Source of the DNA: Prosthecobacter sp.
GTDB taxonomy: Bacteria > Verrucomicrobiota > Verrucomicrobiia > Verrucomicrobiales > Verrucomicrobiaceae
Length of the DNA: 64,000 nucleotides
NCBI RefSeq assembly: GCF_034366625.1
Contig: NZ_JAXMIH010000006.1
Location: 992,001 to 1,056,000 of the forward strand
Direction of reading: 5' to 3'
Each line of letters begins with the position of its first letter. The stretch's first letter is position 1. Below, piece by piece: positions 34,283 to 43,501 of this stretch. Below the pieces are notes generated by a model. The model was given only the letters and a program-made list of their open reading frames with translations. It ran no database searches and was not told the origin of the DNA. The position numbers and the translations under genes are program-made.

Positions 34283-37200
34283 TCAGCGGCCGGCAATCTG
34301 CCGTGGTTGATCAAACTCCACCATCTTCTGCTTCCACACGGCGGCTTGTGCCACACTGCCGGTGACTTCGGTGAATTGTGCCAGACGTGCGAGTGCGTCA
34401 CGAAGATGTTGCCGTGCGTCCTCGGGAAGAGTGCCAAGACGCGCATTCAATCCCTCATAGCCGGAGCGCAGCAGAATGCCTGCCTCGGCGAATTTTTTCT
34501 GGCCCAGCAGAGCGGCGCCCAGCAGGCTCTCGGCATCGAAGCGCAGCCAGTGATCAGGTCCGTGCTTGCTTCTCAGATCAAGACAATCGCGCAAGACCGC
34601 CTCGGCTTCGGCAAACTTGCCGGTCTGCAGCCAGAAGCTGCCCAGATGGGCGGCCGCGGCGGCAACTGCGTGAGGATCTTGGACGGTGCGCTTGCGCTGA
34701 ATCTCCAGCACTTGCTGATGCAGCTTTTCGGCGTCTGGGAGCCTGCCTTGAAGCTGGCAGGTTTCGGCCAGCCCGCTCATCGTGTCGAGGGTCTCGGAGT
34801 GATCCATCCCAAGCGCGCGCTGCTGGATCTGCAGCATCTGGAGATACATCTTTTCCGCATCTGCGTGCTTGCCGTGGTCTCCATGCATGACCGCCACAGC
34901 ACGCATTTGAGCGAGCACATCGGGATCTCCCAGCCCATAGGCCGTTTTCATCGTCTCGAGGGTTTGAAGCAGAAGCGCTTCAGCCTCGGCCTGCCTGCCA
35001 TCAGCATCGTACGACGACGCCAGCATCTGCATGGAGTGGAGTGTTTGTGGATGGCTTGTGCCCAGCGTGCGTTGTCTCACCTCCAGCGTTTGCCGACGTA
35101 GAGTCACAGCGTCCGCATGTTTGGTGTGGCGGTCATAGACTTGGGCGACGTTGTCCATTTGCGCGAGAATTTCAGGATGCTCCGGTGGGAAGGCGGTTTT
35201 CAAAGTCTCCAAAACATGCAGATGGGTGCTTTCCGCCTCGGTCTGCTTTCCTTGGGCCTCATAGGCATCCGCCAGGCCTTTCATCGAGAGCAGCGTCTGC
35301 GGGTGCTGGGCTCCGAACACACGTTGTTTAGCATCCACACTCTGCTGGTGCAGTCTCACAGACTCGACATGCCGCCCGTGACGGCCGAGCATCAGTGCCA
35401 CCCGGTCCACTTGGGCCAGTGTGTCCGGGTGTTCTAGCCCGAGCGTCTGCTTCATGATCTCCAGCGCCCCGAAATACAGCTTCTCCGCCTCGGAGGGCAT
35501 CCCACCTGCCTCATAGGCTGCGGCGGTGATGTTCATGGTCACCAGCGTTTGTGGATCGCGATTGCCTCGCGCACGTTGCGTCGCCTCCAGTTGCTCGCCG
35601 CGCAGTTTCATTGCCTCGGCAAGCCTGCCTTGGGTGGTGTATGACGACGCCAGATGGCCGATGGTCGCGAGCGTTTCGAGATGATCCGGGCCGAGCAGGC
35701 GTTTCTGCACCTGCCAGAGGTTCAGAAACAACGATTCAGCCTCCAGGTGCTTCTCCTGCTCGTCACACACCGCCGCCAGCAGGGTGATCGTGACAAACGT
35801 GTCGGGATGATCCGGGCCGAGCGCCCGTTGCTGGGCGCTGAGGGTCTGGCGCAGCAGGACTTCCGCGTCCGCATGCCGTCCTTGTTCCTTCAACGCGGTC
35901 GCCAGATCCTTCATCGAGCGCAGCGTGTCACGATGCCCGCCGCCGAGCGCGAGCTTGCGTTTGTCCACGGCGCCTTGCAGTTGCTTTTGCGCGCTGGCAG
36001 GCTGCGACAGCGCCAGATAGGTCAGCCCGATCGTTTCCTGCGTCCGTGCGCCGGCCTCGGGGTTGTCCACGAGTGTGTCCATGCGTTCTGAGGCCTCATC
36101 CAGCATGTTCTTCAGCAGCGTGGTGTCATGCCCTTTCACCTTTTCCGGGGTCAGACCGGCGAACATCTCCTGCAAAAACCGAGCGGTCATGGAATGCGAT
36201 TCCGCCTTCTTCTTGGAGGCAACCCGGACTTCTTCCTGCTTATTCTTCAACAACAGCCAGCCCGTGATCGCCATCACGCCCACCAGAGTTAGCACCAGCA
36301 CGGCTGCCACGGCGAACAGGCCCCGGTGCTCGCTGATGAAGGTTCCCACACTTGAATCCTTTATGGCGGGCTGTTCCTCCATCATCTCTGCTTCCGTCAG
36401 GTAACGCTGGAAGTCATTCGCGAGGGCGCTGGCTGTCGCATAGCGACCCGCGGGCTTCTTTTCCAGCGTGGGCATCACGATCCAGTCAAAATGCTCCTCG
36501 ACGAGCGCGGTGAATTTCGCTGCACCCACTTTGCGGTTGAGCGCAAGACCAATGAGCTGAGCCTTGGGCAGCGCACTCAGGCAGGCGGAGGGCTTCGGTG
36601 GCAGTGTTTCGCAAACGAGTCGTTTCACTTCATCCAGATGATCCGACGTCTCTTTGGGTGCGGCAAAGGGCAGACGGCCCGTGATCAGTTCGTAAAGCAG
36701 CATTCCTAGCGAGTAGATGTCACTGCGCGCCTCGATCGTGCCGACGCCCACATGCTCCGGGGACAAATAGGCGGCGGGTGTTCGCAGCCACCCGTCGGGA
36801 GTGGCGAGGGCGTGGTTCATCGCTTTCGCGATGCCAAAGTCCGTGATCTTCAGCACCGGCTGCCCATTCTCTCCCCAGTTGACCAGCAGATTGGTGGGTT
36901 TGAGATCGCCATGCACCACGCCTTTTTGATGCGCGTGATGGATGGCATCACACGCCTGCACAAACAGCCGGATGCGTACCAGCAGCGACAACTTTTGATC
37001 ATCGCAGAACTGCGTGATGGGCACTCCGTGCAGGAGTTCCGTGACAAGATACGGGCAGCCGCCAGACGTCATGCCACAGGCGTGCGGCTTGGCGATGCTG
37101 GGATGGTCCAGCAGCGCCAGCGCGTGCTTCTGCGCCTCGTAGCGGATCAAAAAGTCATTGGCGGCCACAGGCACGATCTTGATCGCCACAAAATCCGCCA

Positions 37201-37519
37201 CGCGTTGGTTTCGCTCCGCCATCCACATCACACTGCACACGCTTTCGTCGATGATCTGCAGCAACCGGTAGGGGCCTATCATGTCGCCAGGCTTCTCAGG
37301 GACGGCACTGCGAGAAGGAGACTTCGGCACCTTGATCCCCTTGGTTTTGCGCTGTTTGCCGCTGGTATCGGGCTGACTGCGCAGACGGTCCCAGACCTCA
37401 TTCCACAACATGGTATCGTTCCCACAGGCTCCTGTGAGAAAGACATGGCGTTCAATGTGGTTGGCACGCTGCAGCGCTTCTTTGAAAAGCGGCTCTATGC
37501 GGGCGGGGTCATAACTCAT
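34283..37519 (-). CDS. Membrane Ser/Thr protein kinase with ~12 kinesin-light-chain-type TPRs
   Basis: 1078 residues from ATG 37519 (GTG 37534 also in frame). Kinase domain about residues 82-375: Lys114 in VAIKIVP, catalytic loop HGDLKPTN (203-210, Gly where RD kinases have Arg), DFG at 227-229, and APE-like YLSPEHVG. The Gly-rich loop is degenerate (IIDESVCSVMW). One membrane helix near residues 405-430 is followed by tandem 42-residue TPRs with the recurring LGPDHPDTL-type turn up to residue ~1040. The kinase is cytosolic and the TPRs probably periplasmic. It resembles large signalling kinases common in Verrucomicrobia and Planctomycetes. Confidence 0.9.
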   Translation of the reverse strand: MSYDPARIEPLFKEALQRANHIERHVFLTGACGNDTMLWNEVWDRLRSQPDTSGKQRKTKGIKVPKSPSRSAVPEKPGDMIGPYRLLQIIDESVCSVMWMAERNQRVADFVAIKIVPVAANDFLIRYEAQKHALALLDHPSIAKPHACGMTSGGCPYLVTELLHGVPITQFCDDQKLSLLVRIRLFVQACDAIHHAHQKGVVHGDLKPTNLLVNWGENGQPVLKITDFGIAKAMNHALATPDGWLRTPAAYLSPEHVGVGTIEARSDIYSLGMLLYELITGRLPFAAPKETSDHLDEVKRLVCETLPPKPSACLSALPKAQLIGLALNRKVGAAKFTALVEEHFDWIVMPTLEKKPAGRYATASALANDFQRYLTEAEMMEEQPAIKDSSVGTFISEHRGLFAVAAVLVLTLVGVMAITGWLLLKNKQEEVRVASKKKAESHSMTARFLQEMFAGLTPEKVKGHDTTLLKNMLDEASERMDTLVDNPEAGARTQETIGLTYLALSQPASAQKQLQGAVDKRKLALGGGHRDTLRSMKDLATALKEQGRHADAEVLLRQTLSAQQRALGPDHPDTFVTITLLAAVCDEQEKHLEAESLFLNLWQVQKRLLGPDHLETLATIGHLASSYTTQGRLAEAMKLRGEQLEATQRARGNRDPQTLVTMNITAAAYEAGGMPSEAEKLYFGALEIMKQTLGLEHPDTLAQVDRVALMLGRHGRHVESVRLHQQSVDAKQRVFGAQHPQTLLSMKGLADAYEAQGKQTEAESTHLHVLETLKTAFPPEHPEILAQMDNVAQVYDRHTKHADAVTLRRQTLEVRQRTLGTSHPQTLHSMQMLASSYDADGRQAEAEALLLQTLETMKTAYGLGDPDVLAQMRAVAVMHGDHGKHADAEKMYLQMLQIQQRALGMDHSETLDTMSGLAETCQLQGRLPDAEKLHQQVLEIQRKRTVQDPHAVAAAAAHLGSFWLQTGKFAEAEAVLRDCLDLRSKHGPDHWLRFDAESLLGAALLGQKKFAEAGILLRSGYEGLNARLGTLPEDARQHLRDALARLAQFTEVTGSVAQAAVWKQKMVEFDQPRQIAGR

Positions 37520-37533
37520 AGAAGAAAAGAGCA

Positions 37534-37559
37534 CATATTATAATTTCCACAATAATATG
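37534..37559. promoter_or_regulatory. AT-rich dyad with TATAAT on both strands, upstream of the kinase
   Basis: CATATTAT at 37534-37541 is repeated inverted at 37552-37559. A TATAAT hexamer can be read on both strands around 37537-37544. On the minus strand it would start transcription about 10 bases before the kinase ATG, giving an almost leaderless message. No convincing -35 was found. Confidence 0.35.
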
Positions 37560-37613
37560 CCCTTCCGCTCCAAACGAAATTGAATCAGGCTTTAAACCAC
37601 CCCCAATACCGCT

Positions 37614-38897
37614 TCACTTGATTATCTCGCCTACCAAAAGAACTGCGCCGGGATAAAACGCGGTAGCATCGAAGCGCTCCGGTTTGTCGATCTTGTTGCC
37701 GTTCTTCGCCAAGATCGCCGCCTTGTCGGGTTGATCGGGATGAATTTCGATTTTCACCGTGTGAACCTTCTCTTCGAGGTCATTGCCGATCACGAACGCA
37801 CCGAGGCGGTGATAGGTGCAGTAAGCGTCAAAACGCGGCACGATCTTCGACGGCTGATCATCGAGCGTGATGATCAACTGGCCACAATCCGGCCCCACGA
37901 TGTCGTAAATCGAGCATCGCACACCTTTGAAATTGAAGGTGATCGTCTCACCCGGTTGCGAACCCTTGTGCAGCGCTGTCATGCGGTTCGCCCAACGTTT
38001 GCCGAACTCATCCGTCTTCGGATCGAGCAGCGTGAAGCCCTTCGACAGCGTTGCTGCCGTGATCGGCAGCAGTTTGGCCTGTTCGTAATTCGTGGCGATG
38101 AATGATGCGCCAAGCGCATGCGCGGCTGGCGATTTCGTGGCCGCCTTGATCGGCTCCAACGAGCGCACAATCGCCTGAAGATACAGTTCGTGACCGGTTT
38201 CGACGTGCGGATGCACGCTGTCCGGAGCGAAGACGAATTGATCACCGAGCGCCTTCTTTTCCTCGTCCGTCTTGGGCAGCTTGGCCTTCCACACCAGCTT
38301 GCCGGCCTTCGCCAACTTCGCGACTTCCATCGCCATGTGAATCGTCGGGATGCCGTAGTGATCGGCAACTTTCTCCATCGCGCTCGCCGAGCGCTGGAAT
38401 TTGCCCTCCAGCATCGCCGGAGCCAACGCTTCAGTCAGCGTATAGACAAAGCAGATGTCGCATTCCGGTAGTGCCTTCCACGTCTGCCGCACGATACCTT
38501 CCATGCAGCGGAAAATCTGCTCTGGCGATGCGCCGCCGTCATTCACGGCGAACTCAACGAACATGAGGTCAGGTTTGTGATCCAGCACGTCCTGCTTCAA
38601 ACGAAACACGCCGAGGTCTGATCCCGTGCCGCCGATCGCCGCATTGATCTCGCTGAACTTCGTCTGCGGCCAGGTCTTTTGAAAATGTGCCAGCGTCTTC
38701 GGCCTCCAGCCATTCTGCGCCGTGATCGAACCGCCGAGGTAACCGATCTTGATCTCCGCGCCCGCCGTGTTCGCCTTCGCGAGAAAATTCGGCAGCCCGT
38801 TGCGTGGATGACATTCCTTTGCCTCGACGAGCGGAAACTCATCGGCGGCGCTGAGAATCGAACAAGAGCAGAGCAGGGCGGAAAGGAGGTATTTCAT
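37614..38897 (-). CDS. Secreted SGNH/GDSL-type hydrolase
   Basis: 427 residues from ATG 38897, chosen because it begins a signal peptide (MKYLLSALLCSCSILSAADE). SGNH blocks: GYLGGSITAQNGW (Ser57), GGTGSD, FVEFAVND (Asn) and the terminal DSVHPH dyad (Asp and His). A ~170-residue C-terminal beta-rich part follows the catalytic domain. Probably an esterase acting on acylated polysaccharide or similar substrates outside the cytoplasm. It is divergent from the isomerase/aldolase pair. Confidence 0.85.
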   Translation of the reverse strand: MKYLLSALLCSCSILSAADEFPLVEAKECHPRNGLPNFLAKANTAGAEIKIGYLGGSITAQNGWRPKTLAHFQKTWPQTKFSEINAAIGGTGSDLGVFRLKQDVLDHKPDLMFVEFAVNDGGASPEQIFRCMEGIVRQTWKALPECDICFVYTLTEALAPAMLEGKFQRSASAMEKVADHYGIPTIHMAMEVAKLAKAGKLVWKAKLPKTDEEKKALGDQFVFAPDSVHPHVETGHELYLQAIVRSLEPIKAATKSPAAHALGASFIATNYEQAKLLPITAATLSKGFTLLDPKTDEFGKRWANRMTALHKGSQPGETITFNFKGVRCSIYDIVGPDCGQLIITLDDQPSKIVPRFDAYCTYHRLGAFVIGNDLEEKVHTVKIEIHPDQPDKAAILAKNGNKIDKPERFDATAFYPGAVLLVGEIIK

Positions 38898-38958
38898 GGC
38901 GGGAACCCATTCTGGCCCGTGTGTGAATCCGGGCAATGATTTCGTTGTGTCAGCCAAC

Positions 38959-39822
38959 ATGAAACGCCGACGCTTTCTTCAGGCGCTGCCGCTGACTTTA
39001 ACAGCGGCTCCGGTTCCCGCGCTGCAACGCGAACTTGGCATCACCACCGGTTCATTCATGAGGCATCTCTCGGAAACGGCCCAGCCCGGCAAACTGCACC
39101 TCCTCGACCTGCCGCGCATCATGCGTGACGAACTGGGCATGCACGTGATTGATCTGATGACGGCCACGCTCGTCTCGCTGGAGCCAAAATACCTCGAACA
39201 ACTGCGTCAGGCCGCAACGGACGCCGGTTGTGTGCTCACGAACCTCAAGATGAACCAGAAGGGCCTCGACATGGCGAATGCGGATGAAGCCGTGCGACGT
39301 CAGGCGCTCGACACGTATCGCAAGACCATCGATGCCGCCGCATTGCTCGGCGTGCGTTGGGTGCGACCGCTGCCGGGCCCGAAACCGCCCGATTTGAAAC
39401 TTCTGGCGCAATCGTATCGCGACTTGATCGACTACGCGGGTGAAAAAGGCACCGGCGTACTCATCGAAAACTTCGGCTGGATGCAAGGTGATGCCAACGC
39501 AATCCCGCAAGTCATCCAGGCCGTCGGTTCCGGCCTCAAAGCCCAGCCCGACACCGGCAACTGGACCGATGCGGCGCGTTATGACGGCCTCGCGAAGGCG
39601 TTTCCCTTCGCTGTGTCATGCGATTTCAAAGCACGTGATCTCGCCGCAGATGGAACACACGCGGCCTACGATTTGAAACGTTGCTTCGACATCGGCTGGC
39701 AGGCCGGATTTCGCGGCCCGTGGTGCTTCGAGCATTTTCACAACGATATGGCGCAGCTTTTCCGTGAAATGGGGATGTTGCGCGACATGCTGCGCCTCTG
39801 GATGAAACAAGGCGCACCATGA
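38959..39822 (+). CDS. Sugar phosphate isomerase/epimerase-like TIM barrel protein with Tat-like signal
   Basis: 287 residues from ATG 38959. The N-terminus KRRRFLQALPLTLTAAPVPA looks like a Tat-type export signal. The body is an AP-endonuclease-2-type TIM barrel with likely metal ligands Glu in VLIENFGWMQGD, Asp in PDTGNW, Asp in SCDFKARD and Glu in CFEHFHND. Such proteins are abundant in Verrucomicrobia and Planctomycetes. The exact sugar substrate is unknown. The next gene starts in its stop codon (ATGA), so the two act together. Confidence 0.8.
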   Translation: MKRRRFLQALPLTLTAAPVPALQRELGITTGSFMRHLSETAQPGKLHLLDLPRIMRDELGMHVIDLMTATLVSLEPKYLEQLRQAATDAGCVLTNLKMNQKGLDMANADEAVRRQALDTYRKTIDAAALLGVRWVRPLPGPKPPDLKLLAQSYRDLIDYAGEKGTGVLIENFGWMQGDANAIPQVIQAVGSGLKAQPDTGNWTDAARYDGLAKAFPFAVSCDFKARDLAADGTHAAYDLKRCFDIGWQAGFRGPWCFEHFHNDMAQLFREMGMLRDMLRLWMKQGAP

Positions 39823-40829
39823 ATTTCCGGCAGCAGCTTCAACACGGCATCGCCATTCCCGCGCATCCGCTCGTGCTCGATGCACAGCGCAAACTCGACG
39901 AACGGCGGCAGCGGGTGCTCTCACGTTATTACATCGCCGCAGGCGTCGGTGGCCTCGCGGTGGGCGTGCACACGACGCAGTTCGCGATTCGTGATCCGAA
40001 GGTCGGTTTGTTCCGACCGGTGCTCGAACTGGCGAAGGAAGAAATGGATCGCGCTGCTACACCGCTCGTGCGCATTGGTGGCATCTGCGGCGTGACCAAT
40101 CAGGCTCTCGCTGAAGCGAAGTTGCTGCATGAACTCGGTTACCACGCCGGTTTGCTCAGCCTCGGGGCGATGCGAGATGCCACCGAAGATGAAATGATCG
40201 CACATTGCCGCGCTGTGGCTGAAATCATCCCAATCGTCGGCTTTTATCTTCAGCCCAGCGTCGGCGGCCGCGTGCTGCGTCATTCGTTCTGGCGTCGCTT
40301 CGCTGAAATCGAAAACGTCGTCGCCATCAAGATCGCTCCGTTCAACCGCTACCAGACGATTGATGTGGTTCGTGCCGTGATCGAGGCCGGACGCGATGAC
40401 ATCACGCTCTACACTGGCAACGATGACAGCATCGTGGCCGATTTCCTCACGCCGTTCCGCTTTGCGGGCAAGGAACGGCGCATTGTCGGCGGACTGCTCG
40501 GCCATTGGTCCGTCTGGACGCAACGTGCCGTCGAACTGCTGGAACAATGTCGCAACGCCGATGCCACGCCCGATTTGCTGCGCCTCGGCATCGAAGTGAC
40601 TGACAGCAACGCTGCGTTCTTCGACTCGGCCAATGGTTTCCGCGGCTGCATCGCTGGTCTGCATGAAATCCTGCGCCGCCAGGGGCTGCTCGAAGGCATC
40701 TGGTGCCTCGACGAACACGAAACACTCAGCCCTGGCCAGCTTGAAGAGATCGACCGCGTCCACGCTGCTTATCCGCATCTGAACGACGACGACTTCGTCG
40801 CCGCGCATCGCGATGAGTGGATGCGCTGA
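39819..40829 (+). CDS. Dihydrodipicolinate synthase/N-acetylneuraminate lyase-family aldolase
   Basis: 336 residues. The family's Schiff-base lysine is Lys171 in VVAIKIAPFNR, and the catalytic Tyr is Tyr143 in GFYLQPSVGG. Enzymes of this family make or break pyruvate-type aldol bonds. The context (isomerase overlapping upstream, GDSL hydrolase divergent, sulfatase nearby) points to catabolism of a sugar acid rather than lysine synthesis, and the length exceeds the ~295 of DapA. Substrate not assignable. Confidence 0.82.
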   Translation: MNFRQQLQHGIAIPAHPLVLDAQRKLDERRQRVLSRYYIAAGVGGLAVGVHTTQFAIRDPKVGLFRPVLELAKEEMDRAATPLVRIGGICGVTNQALAEAKLLHELGYHAGLLSLGAMRDATEDEMIAHCRAVAEIIPIVGFYLQPSVGGRVLRHSFWRRFAEIENVVAIKIAPFNRYQTIDVVRAVIEAGRDDITLYTGNDDSIVADFLTPFRFAGKERRIVGGLLGHWSVWTQRAVELLEQCRNADATPDLLRLGIEVTDSNAAFFDSANGFRGCIAGLHEILRRQGLLEGIWCLDEHETLSPGQLEEIDRVHAAYPHLNDDDFVAAHRDEWMR

Positions 40830-42029
40830 TCACTGGCGGAAGAAACGACGCACGGAACCGACGGCATTGTCGATTGTTCGCTCAAAGCTGCTCTTCGGGG
40901 GTGTGGGCGGAGTTTTGCGCTTTGTCGTGGTTGAAGCGGACGTGGTTTTTTTCTTGGGCGCCGTTGTCTTGGATTTCGCTGTCGTGGTTGATTTGGGCGT
41001 GGCATCGGCAACGGCGGTTTTCTTGATCTCCGGTTTCACTTCGGGCTTCGACTCGGTGGATTTGACCTCTGCTTTGCCCGGAGGCAGTGTTTTGGGTGCG
41101 GGCACAACGACGATCACCTTTTTCGAATCGGGTTTGATTTCAGGCTCCGCTTTGGCCTCGCTTACGATAGCAACGGCCTTGCGCACTTCTTCCTTCGGCT
41201 GGGCCGGCTTCAGCACGGCTTTTTCGACCACGGGAGTTTTTTCAACGGGTTTGGAGACGGCTGCGATGACGACGAGTGGTGGTTCCACCGGCAACAGGCC
41301 CGGGGCTCTGCCGTAGCCATGGAAATGCGTGGGGCTCTCCGCCCGCGGCAGACGGAAATCGAACACGCTCACGCCGCTGCGGCGCTGGCCTTCAAAGCTG
41401 CGGCCATCGCTGGAGCCGAAGGCGATGCGCTGGCCGGTTTTCTTGTGCTTGCCGAGGTAGATCATGACGTGCGTCACGGGCAGCTTGCGCTTCGTTTCGG
41501 TCGTGTTGGTCCAGAACAGCAGATCACCGGGCTTCAGGTCAGCGAACTCGGGGCTGTCCAAACTCGTGGCAGTGGGTGTGAGATGCAGCTGCGTTTTTTC
41601 CTGCACCCACTCAGCCATCTCGTTCGACTGCCGTGGCACGTTCTTCAATCCCTGGAAATGAAGCACGTGATAAACGGTGCCGGAGCAGTCCATGCCGCCC
41701 TTGTTTGGCTCATGGGAGCCATAGAGATAGCCGAGTTCCAGGTGCGTGAGCGCCAAGGCGCTCTGCACGAGGCTTTGCACCTGCTTGGGATATTTGGTGA
41801 AACCGCTGATGTCCTCGATGCTGATGGTCGAGACGGCGGCGGGCCGCGGCGCTTCGGGTTTGTCCTCTGCTTTCGCCGGAGTGTCTGTCTTGGCTTTGGT
41901 GGATGCTTCTGGTTTGGCCGGCGCTTTGGCCGATGTTTTCTCTTTGGACTTGGAGGGGACTGCCGCAGAGGCATGACCGGTCCATGCCGCGAAGCAGAAG
42001 AGCACAAAAAATCGTAGAAGGGGGTTCAT
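40830..42029 (-). CDS. Secreted NlpC/P60 cysteine peptidase with long basic C-terminal tail
   Basis: 399 residues from ATG 42029. Signal peptide (LLRFFVLFCFAAWTGHASA), then a Lys/Ala/Pro-rich linker to ~residue 65. The NlpC/P60 domain has Cys115 in GGMDCSGTVYHV and His187 in LPVTHVMIYLG. The last ~150 residues are a low-complexity Lys/Pro/Val/Thr tail. It probably cleaves peptidoglycan stem peptides; the basic tail could bind the wall or another polyanion. Its stop abuts the stop of the aldolase gene on the other strand. Confidence 0.88.
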   Translation of the reverse strand: MNPLLRFFVLFCFAAWTGHASAAVPSKSKEKTSAKAPAKPEASTKAKTDTPAKAEDKPEAPRPAAVSTISIEDISGFTKYPKQVQSLVQSALALTHLELGYLYGSHEPNKGGMDCSGTVYHVLHFQGLKNVPRQSNEMAEWVQEKTQLHLTPTATSLDSPEFADLKPGDLLFWTNTTETKRKLPVTHVMIYLGKHKKTGQRIAFGSSDGRSFEGQRRSGVSVFDFRLPRAESPTHFHGYGRAPGLLPVEPPLVVIAAVSKPVEKTPVVEKAVLKPAQPKEEVRKAVAIVSEAKAEPEIKPDSKKVIVVVPAPKTLPPGKAEVKSTESKPEVKPEIKKTAVADATPKSTTTAKSKTTAPKKKTTSASTTTKRKTPPTPPKSSFERTIDNAVGSVRRFFRQ

Positions 42030-42135
42030 AAGGCTCGGGGGTGAGGGGTGATGGCCCTTGTTTGGACGCATTGGCCGCGGATTTGATCAATTCATGAACG
42101 ATTCACGGCTTTGTTTCGTTCGCAGCGGCACAGCC

Positions 42136-43497
42136 ATGAAAGCCGTTTTTCTCCTGCTTTTTCTGACCGTGGCGCTGCAGGCCGCCACAAAACCGAACAT
42201 TCTAGTCATCGTGGGCGACGACATGGGTTACGCCGATGTGGGCTTCCACAGTTGCAAAGATATTCCGACGCCGAACCTCGATGCGCTCGCGGCCTCGGGC
42301 GTGCGTTTCACGAACGGCTACGTTACGGGGCCGTACTGCTCACCAACACGCGCAGGTTTGCTGGCGGGGCGTTATCAGCAGCGTTTCGGGCATGAATTCA
42401 ATCCCGGACCCAGTGACGCCGGCCTTCCGGTGACGGAGAAGACGCTGGCGAACCGGCTGAAAGACGCGGGCTATGCGACGGGCCTCGTCGGCAAGTGGCA
42501 TCTCGGTTCGCTGGAGTCGATGCATCCACAGGCGCGTGGCTTTGACGAGTTCTTCGGCTTTCTCGGCGGCGCGCACAGTTATTTCGACGCGGGAGCGATT
42601 CTGCGCGGCAAGGAGCCGGTGAAGGAGATGGATTACACCACGAATGCGTTTGGGCGCGAAGCGGCGGCCTTCGTCGAAAAGCACAAAGCCGAGCCGTGGT
42701 TTCTTTATCTGGCCTTCAACGCGGTTCACACGCCGATGCACGCCACCGATGCGCGACTGGCGAAATTTGCCGACATCGAAGACAAAACACGCCGCACCTA
42801 CGCGGCGATGATGCTGGCGATGGACGATGCGATCGGCGTGGTGCGGAAAAAACTCGCGGAAACCGGCCAGGAGCAGAATACGCTTGTCACTTTCATCAGC
42901 GACAATGGCGGGCCCACGATGAAAGGCGTGACGGTGAACGGCTCGATCAATGCACCGCTGCGCGGATCGAAACGCACGACGCTGGAGGGTGGCATTCGCG
43001 TGCCGTTCGTCGTGTCATGGCCGGGCACGGTCAAGCCGGGCGTGTATGAAAAGCCGGTGATCCAGCTCGATTTGCACGCAACGGCGCTGGCTGTCGCTGG
43101 AGCGGAGGCCAAAGTCGATGGCGTGAATCTGCTCCCTTATCTCAGCGGTGAAATCACCGCCGCACCGCATGACGCGCTCTACTGGCGCCTCGGCGAGCAG
43201 ATGGCGATCCGCATAGGCGATTTCAAGCTCGTGCGCTACGACGGCAATGTGGACGCGAACGACGGCGGTCGTCATCCTGTGACGGCGGCGAAACTTTACA
43301 ACCTCGTCACCGACATCGGTGAGATGAAGGACTTGTCTGCCGAAATGCCGGACAAAGTGAAAGAACTGCAAGCAAAGTGGGATGCGTGGAATCACACGAA
43401 CGTGTCGCCGCTGTGGGGATCCAAAGGCAAGGGAGACGGTGCTGAGCCCGGCAAGCCGATGAAGAAGAAAAAGAAGAAGGCCGCGGCCGCGGAGTGA
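42136..43497 (+). CDS. Secreted sulfatase (formylglycine-dependent)
   Basis: 453 residues from ATG 42136, which begins a signal peptide (MKAVFLLLFLTVALQAA). Sulfatase metal site NILVIVGDDMGYADVG, and the activation motif GPYCSPTRAGLLAGR with Cys68 (C-S-P-T-R), the residue turned into formylglycine by a maturase not encoded here. Further core motifs: LVGKWHLG and TFISDNGGP. It ends in a Lys/Ala tail (KKKKKKAAAAE). Probably removes sulfate from polysaccharides, as verrucomicrobial sulfatases often do. Confidence 0.92.
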   Translation: MKAVFLLLFLTVALQAATKPNILVIVGDDMGYADVGFHSCKDIPTPNLDALAASGVRFTNGYVTGPYCSPTRAGLLAGRYQQRFGHEFNPGPSDAGLPVTEKTLANRLKDAGYATGLVGKWHLGSLESMHPQARGFDEFFGFLGGAHSYFDAGAILRGKEPVKEMDYTTNAFGREAAAFVEKHKAEPWFLYLAFNAVHTPMHATDARLAKFADIEDKTRRTYAAMMLAMDDAIGVVRKKLAETGQEQNTLVTFISDNGGPTMKGVTVNGSINAPLRGSKRTTLEGGIRVPFVVSWPGTVKPGVYEKPVIQLDLHATALAVAGAEAKVDGVNLLPYLSGEITAAPHDALYWRLGEQMAIRIGDFKLVRYDGNVDANDGGRHPVTAAKLYNLVTDIGEMKDLSAEMPDKVKELQAKWDAWNHTNVSPLWGSKGKGDGAEPGKPMKKKKKKAAAAE

Positions 43498-43501
43498 TGC
43501 C

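Noticed and set aside
34400-36100. Regular ~126-base periodicity that might suggest a repeat array
   Set aside because: It corresponds to the 42-residue TPR repeats of the kinase protein. No CRISPR-type identical repeats with spacers were seen anywhere in the window.
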